Positions 16,813-26,210 of a stretch of DNA of 64,000 bases are shown one piece after another. Source of the stretch: Pseudotamlana agarivorans (GTDB lineage Bacteria > Bacteroidota > Bacteroidia > Flavobacteriales > Flavobacteriaceae); the NCBI RefSeq assembly GCF_018860245.1, contig NZ_JAHKPD010000012.1:248001-312000 (forward strand), written 5' to 3'. Every line of letters starts with the position of its first letter. The first letter of the stretch is position 1. The notes under the pieces were generated by a model, which was given only the letters and a program-made list of their open reading frames with translations, was not told the origin of the DNA and did not search any database. A program made the position numbers and the translations under genes.

Positions 16813-19050
16813 ATGAATTATTCGAATGTTAATTTAACTCCTGTTTTGGTGTTTCGATTTCTTCTAGGTTTTCTCATCTTTATAGCTTCAGTCAATGGAT
16901 ATGCTCAAAAAAGTATTACGGTCAATTATGTAAATAATGATGATTTTATAATTGACGGTGTTTTAGATGAGGTGATGTGGAAAAATGCCGTTTCTACGAG
17001 TGGTTTTTCAGAATATTTCCCAACAGATAATAAGCAGGCAGTGTATCAAACAGAAATCATGATGCTGTATAATGACGGGTATTTATATATTGGTGTAAAA
17101 GGTTATGCGCCGGGTGAAGATTATAGAACACCTTCTTATGAAAGAGATTTTAGTATTAGCGGTGCCGATATTGTTAACTTGATGTTTGATACCTATAGCG
17201 ATAGGTCCAATGCATTTTTGTTCGGGATTAACCCTTTTGGTGTGGAGCGTGAAGGTATTATATATGGAGGAGGTGTTGCTGGTGATCTCGATTTGAACTG
17301 GAACACCAAGTGGGTTGGAGAATCGCAAATGTATGATGGTTATTTTATTTCAGAATTAAAAATACCCATGTCTGCTTTTAAATTTAAGGAAGGGATTACT
17401 TCTTGGAAATTTTCGGCCATGCGGTCTGATACCCAGTCGAATACTAAAAGTTCATGGGCTAGAGTGCCACAGAATCAAAATCAGCTTAATTTAGGGTATT
17501 TTGGAGATTTAATTTTTGAAAAGCCTTTGGTAAAAACAAGAAATCCTATTTCTGTGATTCCTTTTGTTACGCCTTCCTATACCAACGAACATTACAAAGG
17601 TGAAAAGTCATTTAATTTTAAGGCTGGTTTTGATGCTAAAATCCCTGTAAAAAGTAGTTTGATGCTCGATTTAACGGTACTCCCGGATTTCTCTAGTGAT
17701 GATGTGGTTTCTGGGCAAAATAATGTGACACAATTTGAAATTAAACAAGATGAAACCAGGCTCTTTTTTATAGATAATGGCGATTTATTTAATGGTTTTG
17801 GAGAGTCGAATGCCCTGGCCTTCTATTCGCGACGGGTGGGCGTTGGTAAAGATACGCTTGGGCAAGATAAGATTGTACCAATTATTGCAGGGGCAAAATT
17901 TACTGGGAAAATAAATAATAATTTAAGAATAGGTGTTTTAGACGTTCAAACAGAAGGGGAAGGTGAGTATCAAATTGGAGCTAACAATAACCTCGTAGTT
18001 GCTGCAGAACAAAGAGTATTTGAAAAATCTAATATTGGTGCATTTTTTATTAATAGACAAGCTACAAACAATGACGAGTTTCTAACTGGTACTTCATATA
18101 ACCGAGTAATAGGTTCCGATTTCAATTTCTATTCAAAAGATAATAGTGTTGATGGTAAAGTGTTTTTGCATAAATCGTTCACTCCAGACATATCGAGTAA
18201 TGCTATTTCTGCTGGAACAATACTAAATGTTGAGAAAAGAAAATATTCCCTGGATTTTACTAGTCAATATGTCGACGCAGGATTCCAATCAGATCTTGGT
18301 TTTACAAAAAGAAAGGATATAGTAAGAGTAAATCCTTCAGGAGCTTTTAATATGTATCCAAAGTCGGACAACATTAATACCATTATTTTAAATGCTAGCT
18401 ACAATGCCTATTGGAGGGCTTCGGAAGATATGTCGCTTTCGGAAAGATATACCTACCTAGGGGGTGAAATTAACTTTACTAGTGGTGCTTCAATTGGATT
18501 ACAAGGTACAAATGCCTTTGAGTATTTGTACAGCCCGTTTGATCCTGTTGGAGACAAGGGGAATGGAGATCCTATACCTGTAGGGGGGTATACTACGAAT
18601 TATTTAGATCTTGACTTTAATACGGATAGGCGAAAAGCGTTTTGGTTAGAAGGTAGTTCAAGGTATGGTTCCTTTTATATGGGGCATAAATTTACGACCG
18701 ATGTCACTTTTCAGTACCGATATCAGCCTTATTTCTATGTTTCATTGCAACTCCAATATGATGATATTAAATTGCCTGAACCATATTCTTCTGGGCAAAT
18801 TTGGTATTTGGGGCCAACATTAAATGTTACCTTTTCCAAAACATTATTTTTTAATACTGATATTCAGTATAGTTCGCAGTCTAATTATTTTTTATTGGTG
18901 TCCAGATTACAATGGCGCTACGCCCCTTTGTCTGATGTTTTTCTAACTTATACTACTACAGATACCACTGCCCCGTTTGAGCTTGTAGAACGTGGTATTT
19001 ATTTAAAAGTGACTTATTGGTTAGATATTAAAAGGAAGAATAAAAAATAG
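16813..19050 (+). CDS. DUF5916 protein with an N-terminal carbohydrate-binding-like domain
   Basis: 745 residues from the ATG at 16813; an in-frame GTG at 16780 would add eleven residues before the signal. A signal peptide ends at GYAQ. Residues ~25-210 look like the CBM9-like sandwich (DFIIDGVLDEVMWKNA, YNDGYLYIGVKGY). The rest alternates as a long outer-membrane beta-barrel typical of DUF5916, with LDLTVLPDFSSDDVV and FFIDNGDLFNGFG as recognisable family words. The function of this common Bacteroidota family is not established; an outer-membrane location is inferred. Monocistronic. Confidence 0.85.
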   Translation: MNYSNVNLTPVLVFRFLLGFLIFIASVNGYAQKSITVNYVNNDDFIIDGVLDEVMWKNAVSTSGFSEYFPTDNKQAVYQTEIMMLYNDGYLYIGVKGYAPGEDYRTPSYERDFSISGADIVNLMFDTYSDRSNAFLFGINPFGVEREGIIYGGGVAGDLDLNWNTKWVGESQMYDGYFISELKIPMSAFKFKEGITSWKFSAMRSDTQSNTKSSWARVPQNQNQLNLGYFGDLIFEKPLVKTRNPISVIPFVTPSYTNEHYKGEKSFNFKAGFDAKIPVKSSLMLDLTVLPDFSSDDVVSGQNNVTQFEIKQDETRLFFIDNGDLFNGFGESNALAFYSRRVGVGKDTLGQDKIVPIIAGAKFTGKINNNLRIGVLDVQTEGEGEYQIGANNNLVVAAEQRVFEKSNIGAFFINRQATNNDEFLTGTSYNRVIGSDFNFYSKDNSVDGKVFLHKSFTPDISSNAISAGTILNVEKRKYSLDFTSQYVDAGFQSDLGFTKRKDIVRVNPSGAFNMYPKSDNINTIILNASYNAYWRASEDMSLSERYTYLGGEINFTSGASIGLQGTNAFEYLYSPFDPVGDKGNGDPIPVGGYTTNYLDLDFNTDRRKAFWLEGSSRYGSFYMGHKFTTDVTFQYRYQPYFYVSLQLQYDDIKLPEPYSSGQIWYLGPTLNVTFSKTLFFNTDIQYSSQSNYFLLVSRLQWRYAPLSDVFLTYTTTDTTAPFELVERGIYLKVTYWLDIKRKNKK

Positions 19051-19262
19051 AAGGGAACTTCCGTTATCTATTTGGGCTGTTTTTTAGCCTTAAGACTCAA
19101 GCCTTGATGTTTTTAGTTTTGTAGTCATTTGTACACAGATTTAGTTTGTTGTATATTCGGTTTCAATATTTTGTTAAAAGAATCAAATCGTTCCTTCGTT
19201 TGTGTCTTTAGTTAGAAGGCCTTTTATTCTCAGAAAGAATGATTTTCAAGATAAAACTAACC

Positions 19263-19613
19263 ATGGATAAAAAGTGCTTAGAGTGTGGTGATAAAATTGT
19301 TGGACGTGTCGATAAGAAATTTTGTAGCGATGGGTGTCGTAACGGTTATAACAATCGCGTTAATAAGGATAGTAAAAATCTCATTCGAAATACTAATAAC
19401 CGTCTGCGTAAAAATTATAGAATCTTAGAAGCGCTAAATCCTGAGCAAAAAACTAAAACCTCTAGAGCAAAACTAATTGAAGCTGGGTTTGATTTTAATT
19501 ACTTTACAAGTATTTACACCACAAAAGCGAAAACGGTATATTACTTTGTATACGACCAGGGCTATTTACCCTTAGAAAATGATTATTATGCACTTGTAAA
19601 GCGTGAAGGGTAA
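19263..19613 (+). CDS. Small zinc-ribbon protein of unknown function
   Basis: 116 residues from the ATG at 19263. An N-terminal CxxC...CxxxC element (KKCLECGDKIVG, then KKFCSDGCRNGYNNR) looks like a treble-clef or zinc-ribbon finger. The basic stretch after it and the C-terminal YYALVKREG suggest a nucleic-acid-related role, but no family function is known to me. It is 17 bp from the VOC gene and could share its transcript. The first ATG at 19239 lies eight codons upstream with no further support. Confidence 0.7.
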   Translation: MDKKCLECGDKIVGRVDKKFCSDGCRNGYNNRVNKDSKNLIRNTNNRLRKNYRILEALNPEQKTKTSRAKLIEAGFDFNYFTSIYTTKAKTVYYFVYDQGYLPLENDYYALVKREG

Positions 19614-19630
19614 ATTAAAATTAGCAAACT

Positions 19631-20023
19631 ATGAAATTTGATAGAACTGGAATTATTTTATACACGATTGAATATAAAAAATGTGCAACGTTTTATGAAA
19701 CGGTTTTAGAACTCCCTAAATTGTTTGAAACAGAGGTTTTAACTTGTTTTGCGTTAGGAGATACTTATTTATTAGTAGAACTTGATTTGGGTTACGATGG
19801 TGAAGCACTAGCTGAAAGTCGTATAAAAACATGCTTACGAATGAATGTGCCCAATGTGAAACTGTTAGCAGAAAAGTTAAATTCCAAAGGTATAGATGTG
19901 AAATATCAAGAGTATTCTTGGGGAACAATTGCTAAGTTTCATGATCCTGACGGCAATTTATGCGCTTTTAAGGATAGTGAAAAATTTGAGAAACAAATCG
20001 AAGATTTTAAGACAGCAAAATAA
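19631..20023 (+). CDS. VOC-superfamily (glyoxalase/bleomycin-resistance-like) protein
   Basis: 130 residues with the paired beta-alpha-beta-beta-beta layout. The start (TGIILYTIEYKKCATFYETVL) and the end (GTIAKFHDPDGNLCAFKD) are typical VOC ends, where His and Glu normally bind the metal. The His is present in KFHDPDG. Substrate cannot be predicted; these proteins act as isomerases, dioxygenases or drug binders. Confidence 0.85.
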   Translation: MKFDRTGIILYTIEYKKCATFYETVLELPKLFETEVLTCFALGDTYLLVELDLGYDGEALAESRIKTCLRMNVPNVKLLAEKLNSKGIDVKYQEYSWGTIAKFHDPDGNLCAFKDSEKFEKQIEDFKTAK

Positions 20024-20045
20024 ACTCCATTTCGTTAAAGGTCTA

Positions 20046-20084
20046 AAAAAAGCTTCTAGTTAAAAATTAACCAAAAGCTTTAAA
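20046..20084. terminator. Weak terminator between the convergent VOC and CBS genes
   Basis: An AAAGCTT...AAGCTTT stem, extended by TAGTTA/TAAC, lies between the convergent genes with A and T runs on both sides. Confidence 0.45.
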
Positions 20085-20107
20085 GTAAATTGCAGTGTGT
20101 AAACTTG

Positions 20108-20572
20108 TTATTTCCACGTTTGACCTTTCATCGTCATGGCGGCTTTTAAAATATCTTTTTGACTAATCTGACCAACTAATTTGCCTTTTTCTATAATTGG
20201 AAATCTTCGGCGCTTAGATTCTAAAAACTTTTTAGCGGCATCAAAAATATTCATGTTGCCATCAATAGTTTCAACTTCAGAAATCATATGTTTTTCGATA
20301 GTTTGATCCTGCAAAGGCATATTGTAATACCTGCTTTCACTTATCTGTTTTATGCAATCCCCTTCAGAAATAATACCTATAAGCTCATTTTTTCTGTTAA
20401 CCACTGGGCCTCCAGAAATTCTGTTCTTAATTAGCGATTGCATCACACTTTCAATAGTTTGATCTGCTTTAAACGTAATTAAGTTCGTGCTCATGTAATC
20501 ACTAACGGTTATTGATGGTGTTGTAGTGGTGCTGGAGCGCTTTCTGGCTCCTATAAAACTCTTTATCCCCAT
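20108..20572 (-). CDS. CBS-domain pair protein
   Basis: 154 residues from the ATG at 20572 (MGIKSFIGARKR). Two CBS motifs follow: VSDYMSTNLITFKADQTIESVMQSLIKN with GGPVVNRKNELIGIISEGD, and EKHMISEVETIDGNMNIFDAAKKFL with FPIIEKGKLVGQISQKDIL. Such stand-alone pairs bind adenine nucleotides and signal energy state; the partner is unknown. A longer frame reaching 20635 would start in the repeat region and is less likely. Confidence 0.88.
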   Translation of the reverse strand: MGIKSFIGARKRSSTTTTPSITVSDYMSTNLITFKADQTIESVMQSLIKNRISGGPVVNRKNELIGIISEGDCIKQISESRYYNMPLQDQTIEKHMISEVETIDGNMNIFDAAKKFLESKRRRFPIIEKGKLVGQISQKDILKAAMTMKGQTWK

Positions 20573-20757
20573 AGTAGTTTGATTTTTTGGTAATCCTAAA
20601 TATAGAGTTAAATTTTTACAATTCCTAAAATACACAAGGATAAGTTGTTGTAGTACATGTGAATAGCGGTTTTGGATGTTGTTTTATAGGCAGTGTTTGT
20701 TAAATGTTTATAAGGATGTAAGGAAGAGTCGAGGCGTAATTTGCCTAACAAAAAGGT

Positions 20758-21216
20758 TTCTCGCCAAGACGCTAAGTCGCAAAGTGGCTGAGGTAATAAA
20801 TTAGTGAAAATTAGTGTCATTCGTATCAAAAATTATTTGCTACTGAGCTAGTTCGAGTTTGTAACTCGGACTTTCATTATGTGTTATCGCAGTTATTCAG
20901 GCCGTTCTTCTTCTAGTTTCTTACTCTTGACGGGACTCGTTAAAAACGAGCGCTAGCGATAGGAGAACTAATTTTCGTAATTTATTTGTTGTGAGTTTTG
21001 TGCTTTTCTATGAGGTATGACTGTTCTCGACTTCGCTCGCACACCGTCTCTAGAGTTTGTTTACGGTCTAAAGGAATTTCTATGTTGTCTCAGCGGAGCT
21101 CTGTTTAATAGCTATTTCAGTATTTTTATCTGTGAAAATCTGGGCAATCTGTGGCTAGAAAATCAGCGCAAGAGTAAGCGGCCAACAACCAATAACTATC
21201 AACCAACAATTAAAAC
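20758..21216 (-). repeat. Mosaic intergenic repeat, copy 3 (inverted)
   Basis: On the minus strand this patch carries the modules seen at 5.6-7.1 kb: TTTGCGACTTAGCG (rc of 20758-20785), the ACACTAATTTTCACTAATT module (rc of 20799-20827), the 80 bp block (20843-20922) and CTGAAATAGCTATTAAACAG (rc of 21101-21120). It also contains ACGAGCGCTAGCGATAG-like sequence near 20948. Short open frames here are not genes. Confidence 0.75.
20843..20922 (-). repeat. 80 bp block, inverted partner of 6666-6745
   Basis: Identical to the reverse complement of 6666-6745 except at one base. It has no transposase coding around it here, so the block itself, and not the IS3 gene, is the repeated unit. Confidence 0.85.
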
Positions 21217-21225
21217 ACCTCTGTT

Positions 21226-21750
21226 TTACTGTGGCTTTTGAATGTTTATCGCGTCAAATTCCACTTTCTTATTTAATTGTAAATTCAAATTAGAAAAGGC
21301 GACTAATAGTTCTTTAGTGCTTTGGGTGAGCTCTTCTTCGCTCGTTGATGCAAGGTTGTAAAGGCTCTCTAGTTTATAAAATTTTGTCTCTAGAACTAAT
21401 AATCTTGCTGAAATGGATGCTGAATTTGCTGCTTCTGGGGTATTGACTTTTAATTCTTTGAAGGTTTCTTTTAAGTCCTTTTCATTGTGATGAAAATAAC
21501 TGAAGTCCCCTGCCTTTAGATCTGCGATGATATTTTGTAGTTTATGGTATTGTGACCAGTCTCTAAGAGGTAAATCTGCTTTTTTGTCGAGGGTGTATTC
21601 TGTGAAATCTAAATTCTCGATGTCTGTTTCAGAAACAACATCGCTGTTGTCAACTTCAGGTTCAACAGCTGTCTCATTTCCTTGATCGCCTTTACAAGCG
21701 GAAAACAACATAAATAAACTAAGAGTCAATAGGATTTGAATACGCATCAT
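21226..21750 (-). CDS. Lipoprotein of unknown function
   Basis: 174 residues. The signal ends in the lipobox LFSACKGD (Cys at residue 19-20), followed by an acidic linker and a mostly helical body (QYHKLQNIIADLKAGDFSYF, ARLLVLETKFYKLESLYNLA). No known domain is recognised. Its 3' end touches the repeat patch. The first two codons are both ATG; either could start. Confidence 0.7.
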   Translation of the reverse strand: MMRIQILLTLSLFMLFSACKGDQGNETAVEPEVDNSDVVSETDIENLDFTEYTLDKKADLPLRDWSQYHKLQNIIADLKAGDFSYFHHNEKDLKETFKELKVNTPEAANSASISARLLVLETKFYKLESLYNLASTSEEELTQSTKELLVAFSNLNLQLNKKVEFDAINIQKPQ

Positions 21751-21904
21751 TTTAATTTTAATACCACAGGTTACAAAGATATAGGAATTGTTGATTTTAT
21801 TGTTGCGCGCAAAGATATCAAATTAAGAATATTTCAGCTTTTTTATGGATTATTTTTAGTGAAATCTTATTATTTTTGAAAATTCTTTATAAATAAGACA
21901 GGTA

Positions 21905-22855
21905 ATGAGTTCAAAAATATTAATAATTGGTGCCTGTGGGCAGATTGGATCGGAACTAACCTTTAAGTTACGAAGTATATACGGGGATGAAAATGTAGTA
22001 GCTAGTGATATTAGTTATAGTAATTTGGATATTGTAAATTCTGGTCTTTTTGAAATTGTTGACGCTAAAGACTACGCAAGTGTAAAAACCTGCGTTGAAA
22101 AATTTAATATAGATACCATTTATTTAATGGCCGCCATGTTAAGTGCCACAGGTGAAAAATTCCCAATGGAAGCCTGGGACCTCAACATGACCTCTTTGTT
22201 TAATGTGTTAAACTTAGCTAAAGATAATTTTATAAAAAAAGTATTTTGGCCCTCTAGCATTGCTGTTTTCGGGACAACAACACCAAAGGATTATACACCT
22301 CAGTATACCATTATGGAGCCTACAACTGTTTATGGCATGACCAAACAAGTTGGTGAGCGTTGGTGTGAATATTATTTTACGAAATATAATGTTGATGTAA
22401 GAAGTATTCGTTACCCAGGGATTATTAGTTGGAAAACGCTGCCTGGCGGTGGAACAACCGATTATGCAGTTGAGATTTACCATGAGGCCATAAAAAATAA
22501 ATCGTATACATGTTTTTTAAAAGAAGATACTAAATTACCTATGATGTTTATGGACGATGCGATTAAAGCCACGGTGGATATCATGAAAGCGGAACCTGAA
22601 ACCATTGAAATTCGTTCTTCTTATAATTTAGCAGCGACAAGTTTTACACCAGATGAGGTGGCGCAGTCTATTAAAAAACAGATTCCAGAGTTTGAAATAT
22701 ATTATGATCCTGATTATCGACAAGAGATAGCTAACAGTTGGCCAAAGAGTATTAACGATTCTTATGCGCGTCAAGATTGGTATTGGAAGCACCAGTTTTC
22801 TTTGGATAATATTACCGAAGAGATGTTGTTTCAGTTAGATAAAAAATATAATTAA
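21905..22855 (+). CDS. tdh: L-threonine 3-dehydrogenase, short-chain (epimerase-like) type
   Basis: 316 residues. The NAD-binding GACGQIGSEL motif is at residue ~9 and the SDR catalytic pair is in the motif VYGMTKQVGE (YxxxK). The stretch PGGGTTDYAVEIYHEA is characteristic of the NAD-dependent SDR-type threonine dehydrogenase described from Flavobacterium frigidimaris, as distinct from the zinc enzyme. It converts threonine to 2-amino-3-ketobutyrate. A general NAD-epimerase is the alternative, but this motif argues against it. Confidence 0.88.
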   Translation: MSSKILIIGACGQIGSELTFKLRSIYGDENVVASDISYSNLDIVNSGLFEIVDAKDYASVKTCVEKFNIDTIYLMAAMLSATGEKFPMEAWDLNMTSLFNVLNLAKDNFIKKVFWPSSIAVFGTTTPKDYTPQYTIMEPTTVYGMTKQVGERWCEYYFTKYNVDVRSIRYPGIISWKTLPGGGTTDYAVEIYHEAIKNKSYTCFLKEDTKLPMMFMDDAIKATVDIMKAEPETIEIRSSYNLAATSFTPDEVAQSIKKQIPEFEIYYDPDYRQEIANSWPKSINDSYARQDWYWKHQFSLDNITEEMLFQLDKKYN

Positions 22856-22890
22856 TTACATATCTTTGGAGCTCCCAAATTGAAAATACT

Positions 22891-23481
22891 ATGCTTGAAA
22901 ATTTCTGGTTTAACGTAGAATATGGTATCAATCATGTGCTTGATATCAAGGCTTACGATCATGTTTTGTTTTTAATCGTATTGGCGGTTCCATATTTGTT
23001 TAAGGACTGGAAACGTGTGCTGCTTTTAGTAACGATGTTTACCTTAGGGCATACTTTATCTTTAATACTGGCAAGCTATGGTGTTGTTAGTGTAAATGCT
23101 TCTATTGTAGAGTTTTTAATTCCGATTACTATCTTGATTATGGCTCTTTTTAATGTGTTTACAGCTGGAAAAGGAGCGCAAAAAGAAAAAGTAGGGGTTT
23201 TGTTTTTATCGACTTTATTTTTTGGATTGATTCACGGCTTAGGTTTTGCGAGGGAGTTTAGAATGCTTTTAGGTGATTCGGATAGTAAATTGTTAATGCT
23301 TTTAGAATTTGCACTTGGTATTGAAATTGCTCAAGTTATTATTGTGTTTTTAGTGCTGTTTTTGGGCTATCTAGTTCAGACGATTTTTAGGTTTTCTAAA
23401 CGTGATTGGGTTATGGTTATTTCGGCTGTAGTGGTTGGTTTAGTGATTCCTATGATTTTGAACAGCGACTTCTTGTCTTAA
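22891..23481 (+). CDS. HupE/UreJ-like membrane protein
   Basis: 196 residues with about six membrane helices. YGINHVLDIKAYDHVLFLI at the start, FTLGHTLSLILA and FFGLIHGLGFAREF carry the conserved His-rich positions of the HupE/UreJ family, proposed to handle nickel or other metals. It lies 35 bp after tdh but no hydrogenase or urease is visible, so the substrate is open. A structured-RNA candidate begins about 97 bp after its stop. Confidence 0.8.
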   Translation: MLENFWFNVEYGINHVLDIKAYDHVLFLIVLAVPYLFKDWKRVLLLVTMFTLGHTLSLILASYGVVSVNASIVEFLIPITILIMALFNVFTAGKGAQKEKVGVLFLSTLFFGLIHGLGFAREFRMLLGDSDSKLLMLLEFALGIEIAQVIIVFLVLFLGYLVQTIFRFSKRDWVMVISAVVVGLVIPMILNSDFLS

Positions 23482-23577
23482 ACTATTCTTAAATTTTAAC
23501 GACCTTACGTTGTAATTAAAATATGAACCGAGTATATTCGTTATGTCGAATGTATTATGGCTCGAAATCGTGGGTAT

Positions 23578-23695
23578 GCGTTAGGGATTGCAGTGAAAAT
23601 CCTTTTACTTTTTCTGTAAAAGATTGTAACGGAAAGCCTGACCCGAATAGTTGCGAGGTTTCTTTTTAACGCGGAACATGATATGAGGGTAACGC
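23578..23695 (+). ncRNA. Structured-RNA candidate, copy 1
   Basis: GCGTTA (23578-23583) can pair with TAACGC (23690-23695) to close the element. Inside, CTTTTAC (23602-23608) and GTAAAAG (23616-23622) form a hairpin, flanked by AATCC and ATTGTAACGGAAAG. Copy 2 (41863-42012, minus) has the same ends, the same flanks (GCGTTAG, ATCCTTTT, CGGAAA, GACCC, GGTAACGCC) but a different paired stem. I recall similar elements in Flavobacteria; it may belong to the Flavo-1 RNA family, which I cannot confirm. An additional internal TAACGC at 23667-23672 could compete for the closing stem. Confidence 0.55.
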
Positions 23696-23715
23696 CATAA
23701 TAATATAAAAATTTA

Positions 23716-24147
23716 ATGCCAGAACATAAACAACTTAAGTACGATAAAGCTTATTTACGAATTGCTAAAGAGTGGGGGAAGTTATCGTATTGCAATCGCC
23801 GACAAGTAGGTGCGATTATCGTTAAAGATAGAATGATTATTTCCGACGGATATAATGGAACACCTTCGGGATTTGAAAACTTTTGTGAAGATGATGAAGG
23901 TTACACGAAATGGTATGTGTTGCATGCTGAAGCCAATGCGATATTGAAAGTGGCTGCCTCTACGCAGTCTTGTAAAGGAGCAACCCTATATATTACCATG
24001 TCGCCGTGTAAGGAATGTAGTAAGTTAATCCACCAAGCTGGTATTGTAAAAGTGGTTTATCATGACGCTTACAAAGATGATTCTGGACTTAAATTCTTGG
24101 AAAAGGCCGGAATAGAACTTAAAAGAATAGAAGATTTAAAAGCATAA
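23716..24147 (+). CDS. dCMP / cytidine-type deaminase (ComEB-like)
   Basis: 143 residues. The zinc and catalytic motifs are HAEANAILKVA (His ligand and catalytic Glu) and MSPCKECSKLIHQAGI (two Cys ligands). CNRRQVGAIIVKDRMIISDGYNGTPSG is typical of dCMP deaminase. It would make dUMP for thymidylate synthesis. It lies 6 bp before the S41 protease and is likely co-transcribed, with the structured-RNA candidate upstream of both. Confidence 0.9.
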   Translation: MPEHKQLKYDKAYLRIAKEWGKLSYCNRRQVGAIIVKDRMIISDGYNGTPSGFENFCEDDEGYTKWYVLHAEANAILKVAASTQSCKGATLYITMSPCKECSKLIHQAGIVKVVYHDAYKDDSGLKFLEKAGIELKRIEDLKA

Positions 24148-24153
24148 CCTATC

Positions 24154-25773
24154 ATGGCTTTTCAAAAAAAATACTTACCGTTGCTTATGGGCACTGCAAT
24201 TGCGGCGGGTATTTTTATTGGCGGAAAATTAAGTTTTACCGATGCTCCAGATCGTTTGTTTTCTACAAATAGTAAGAAAGATAAGCTTAATCGCTTGATT
24301 GACTACATTGAATATGATTATGTCGATGATGTAAATACCGATAGTATCGTGGATGTTACGGTTAATGGTATTCTGGAAAATTTAGATCCGCACTCGGTTT
24401 ACATTCCTAAGGAAGACATGCAACGTGTTGCCGAAGAAATGAAAGGCGATTTTGTTGGTATAGGAGTGAGTTTTTATACCTATAAAGATACCATTGCTGT
24501 TATTCGTGCTATAGAAGGCGGGCCAAGTGCTAAAGCCGGAATTATGGGGGGTGATCGTATTATTTTTGCCGATGGCGATACTTTGTACGGTAAAAATGTT
24601 GAAGATGATGTCTTGGTTAGAAAGCTTAAAGGTCCTATAAATTCTAAAGTTAAATTAACAGTTTACCGAAAGGGTGAACCTAAATTATTGAATTTTACTG
24701 TAAAACGAGGCAACATACCCATTAGTAGCGTGGATGCGACATACATGCTAACCGATAAGTTAGGGTACATTAAAGTGAATCGTTTTGCAGAATCGACTTA
24801 TAAGGAATTTAGAAAAGGAATTAAAGATTTAGAAGCGCGTGGTGCTACTGAAATTGCTTTAGATTTAAGAGGTAATCCAGGTGGTTTTTTAGGGATTGCC
24901 GAACAGATTGCTGATGAGTTTTTAGAAGATGATAAATTGATTTTATTTACTAAAAACAAAAGTGGTGATATAGATAAGAGTTTTGCAACCAGCAAAGGGG
25001 ATTTTGAAAACGGAAAAGTTTTTGTAATGATTGATGAAAACTCGGCTTCCGCTAGTGAAATTGTTGCTGGCGCCTTACAGGATAATGATGTGGGAACCAT
25101 TGTTGGTAGAAGATCTTACGGGAAAGGCTTGGTACAACGTGAAATGGATTTGGGAGATGGCAGTGCTGTGCGCTTAACCGTTTCTAGGTATTATACGCCA
25201 ACGGGACGTTCAATACAGCGGCCTTACGATCATGGTAATAAAGATTATTACGATGAATATTTGGATCGAGTTAGTAGCGGTGAATTGCTAGATTCTGAAA
25301 ATATTCATGTTGACGATTCTCTAAAATTTGTGACACCAGCAGGTAAAATTGTATACGGTGGTGGTGGTATTATTCCAGATGTTTTTGTGCCTATTGATAG
25401 TAGCATGCAAAATGAAACCCTTTCCTTTTTACTGCGTCGTGGTTTTTTCGGGAATTTTGTGTTTGAAGAGTTAGAAAAAGACCGTCATTTATACGATGAT
25501 GTTTCAAGACGTGATTTTATAGATACTTTTGAGGTTGGCGATGATTTAGTTTTTGCTTTTCAAGACTATTTAAATTTGCGATCCGATTCTAAAGTGACTT
25601 TCGTAGCCTATCACAATGAGGTTAAGCAGTATATTAAAGCGACGCTTGCAGATCAACTTTTTGGTGGTGGTGCTTTTGAAGAGGTTTACAACCAAACAGA
25701 TATCATGATTGAAGAGGTGATGCGGTTAAGCGAAGGGGCTGGGGTTGATGATGCTGGGCTCGCTACAGAGTAA
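24154..25773 (+). CDS. S41 family C-terminal processing peptidase
   Basis: 539 residues. An N-terminal membrane anchor (LPLLMGTAIAAGIFIGGKL) is followed by a PDZ domain (FVGIGVSFYTYKDTIAVIRA, GGPSAKAGIMGGDRII) and the peptidase core with catalytic Ser in DENSASASEIVAGAL and Lys in RRSYGKGLVQ. DLRGNPGGFL is also conserved. These proteases trim or degrade periplasmic proteins from their C-termini. Length fits the Bacteroidota group. Confidence 0.93.
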   Translation: MAFQKKYLPLLMGTAIAAGIFIGGKLSFTDAPDRLFSTNSKKDKLNRLIDYIEYDYVDDVNTDSIVDVTVNGILENLDPHSVYIPKEDMQRVAEEMKGDFVGIGVSFYTYKDTIAVIRAIEGGPSAKAGIMGGDRIIFADGDTLYGKNVEDDVLVRKLKGPINSKVKLTVYRKGEPKLLNFTVKRGNIPISSVDATYMLTDKLGYIKVNRFAESTYKEFRKGIKDLEARGATEIALDLRGNPGGFLGIAEQIADEFLEDDKLILFTKNKSGDIDKSFATSKGDFENGKVFVMIDENSASASEIVAGALQDNDVGTIVGRRSYGKGLVQREMDLGDGSAVRLTVSRYYTPTGRSIQRPYDHGNKDYYDEYLDRVSSGELLDSENIHVDDSLKFVTPAGKIVYGGGGIIPDVFVPIDSSMQNETLSFLLRRGFFGNFVFEELEKDRHLYDDVSRRDFIDTFEVGDDLVFAFQDYLNLRSDSKVTFVAYHNEVKQYIKATLADQLFGGGAFEEVYNQTDIMIEEVMRLSEGAGVDDAGLATE

Positions 25774-26210
25774 CTAAATAGTTTTCTGTTTTTTTGTGAT
25801 AGATTAAAGTTGTTTTTATTGTTTATTGAAAATGTGGTTCGGTAACTTTGGGTTGCATTAATTATTATAGGGGGAAGCAAAAAGTGATGTAATCTGATCA
25901 AGAAAAAAGTGATAGCTACAATTCCTATTAAGTTAGCTCGAAAGCTTTTTGGTGAACAGTGATCTGAAATAGTTGGAATGACGTGTTAATCGATGCTAGT
26001 CGATTACAAATTGCTTTAGTAATGTTTGATATTATTTAGTTTTTAATGGTTTTTCTCTGCTATGATACTTCTATAGCAAAACAACTAGTTTCTTTTAAAT
26101 AACAACATAGAATAACAATAAGTATATATAATTTATGTAATTTTGATTAAATGTCGGATTTACAGGGATGTAATAACTTAATTTTGTTTGTATCACTAAC
26201 TAATATTAAT
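25774..26210. other. 437 bp without a recognised gene
   Basis: AT-rich intergenic sequence between the S41 protease and the next gene. I see no convincing gene, structured element or repeat. Confidence 0.5.

Noticed and set aside
20608-20829. Open frame of 73 codons on the minus strand before the CBS gene
   Set aside because: It lies in the mosaic repeat patch, has no family features, and overlaps the CBS gene start.
21017-21241. Open frame of 74 codons in the repeat patch
   Set aside because: It is made of repeat modules and overlaps the 3' end of the lipoprotein gene; no protein-like pattern.
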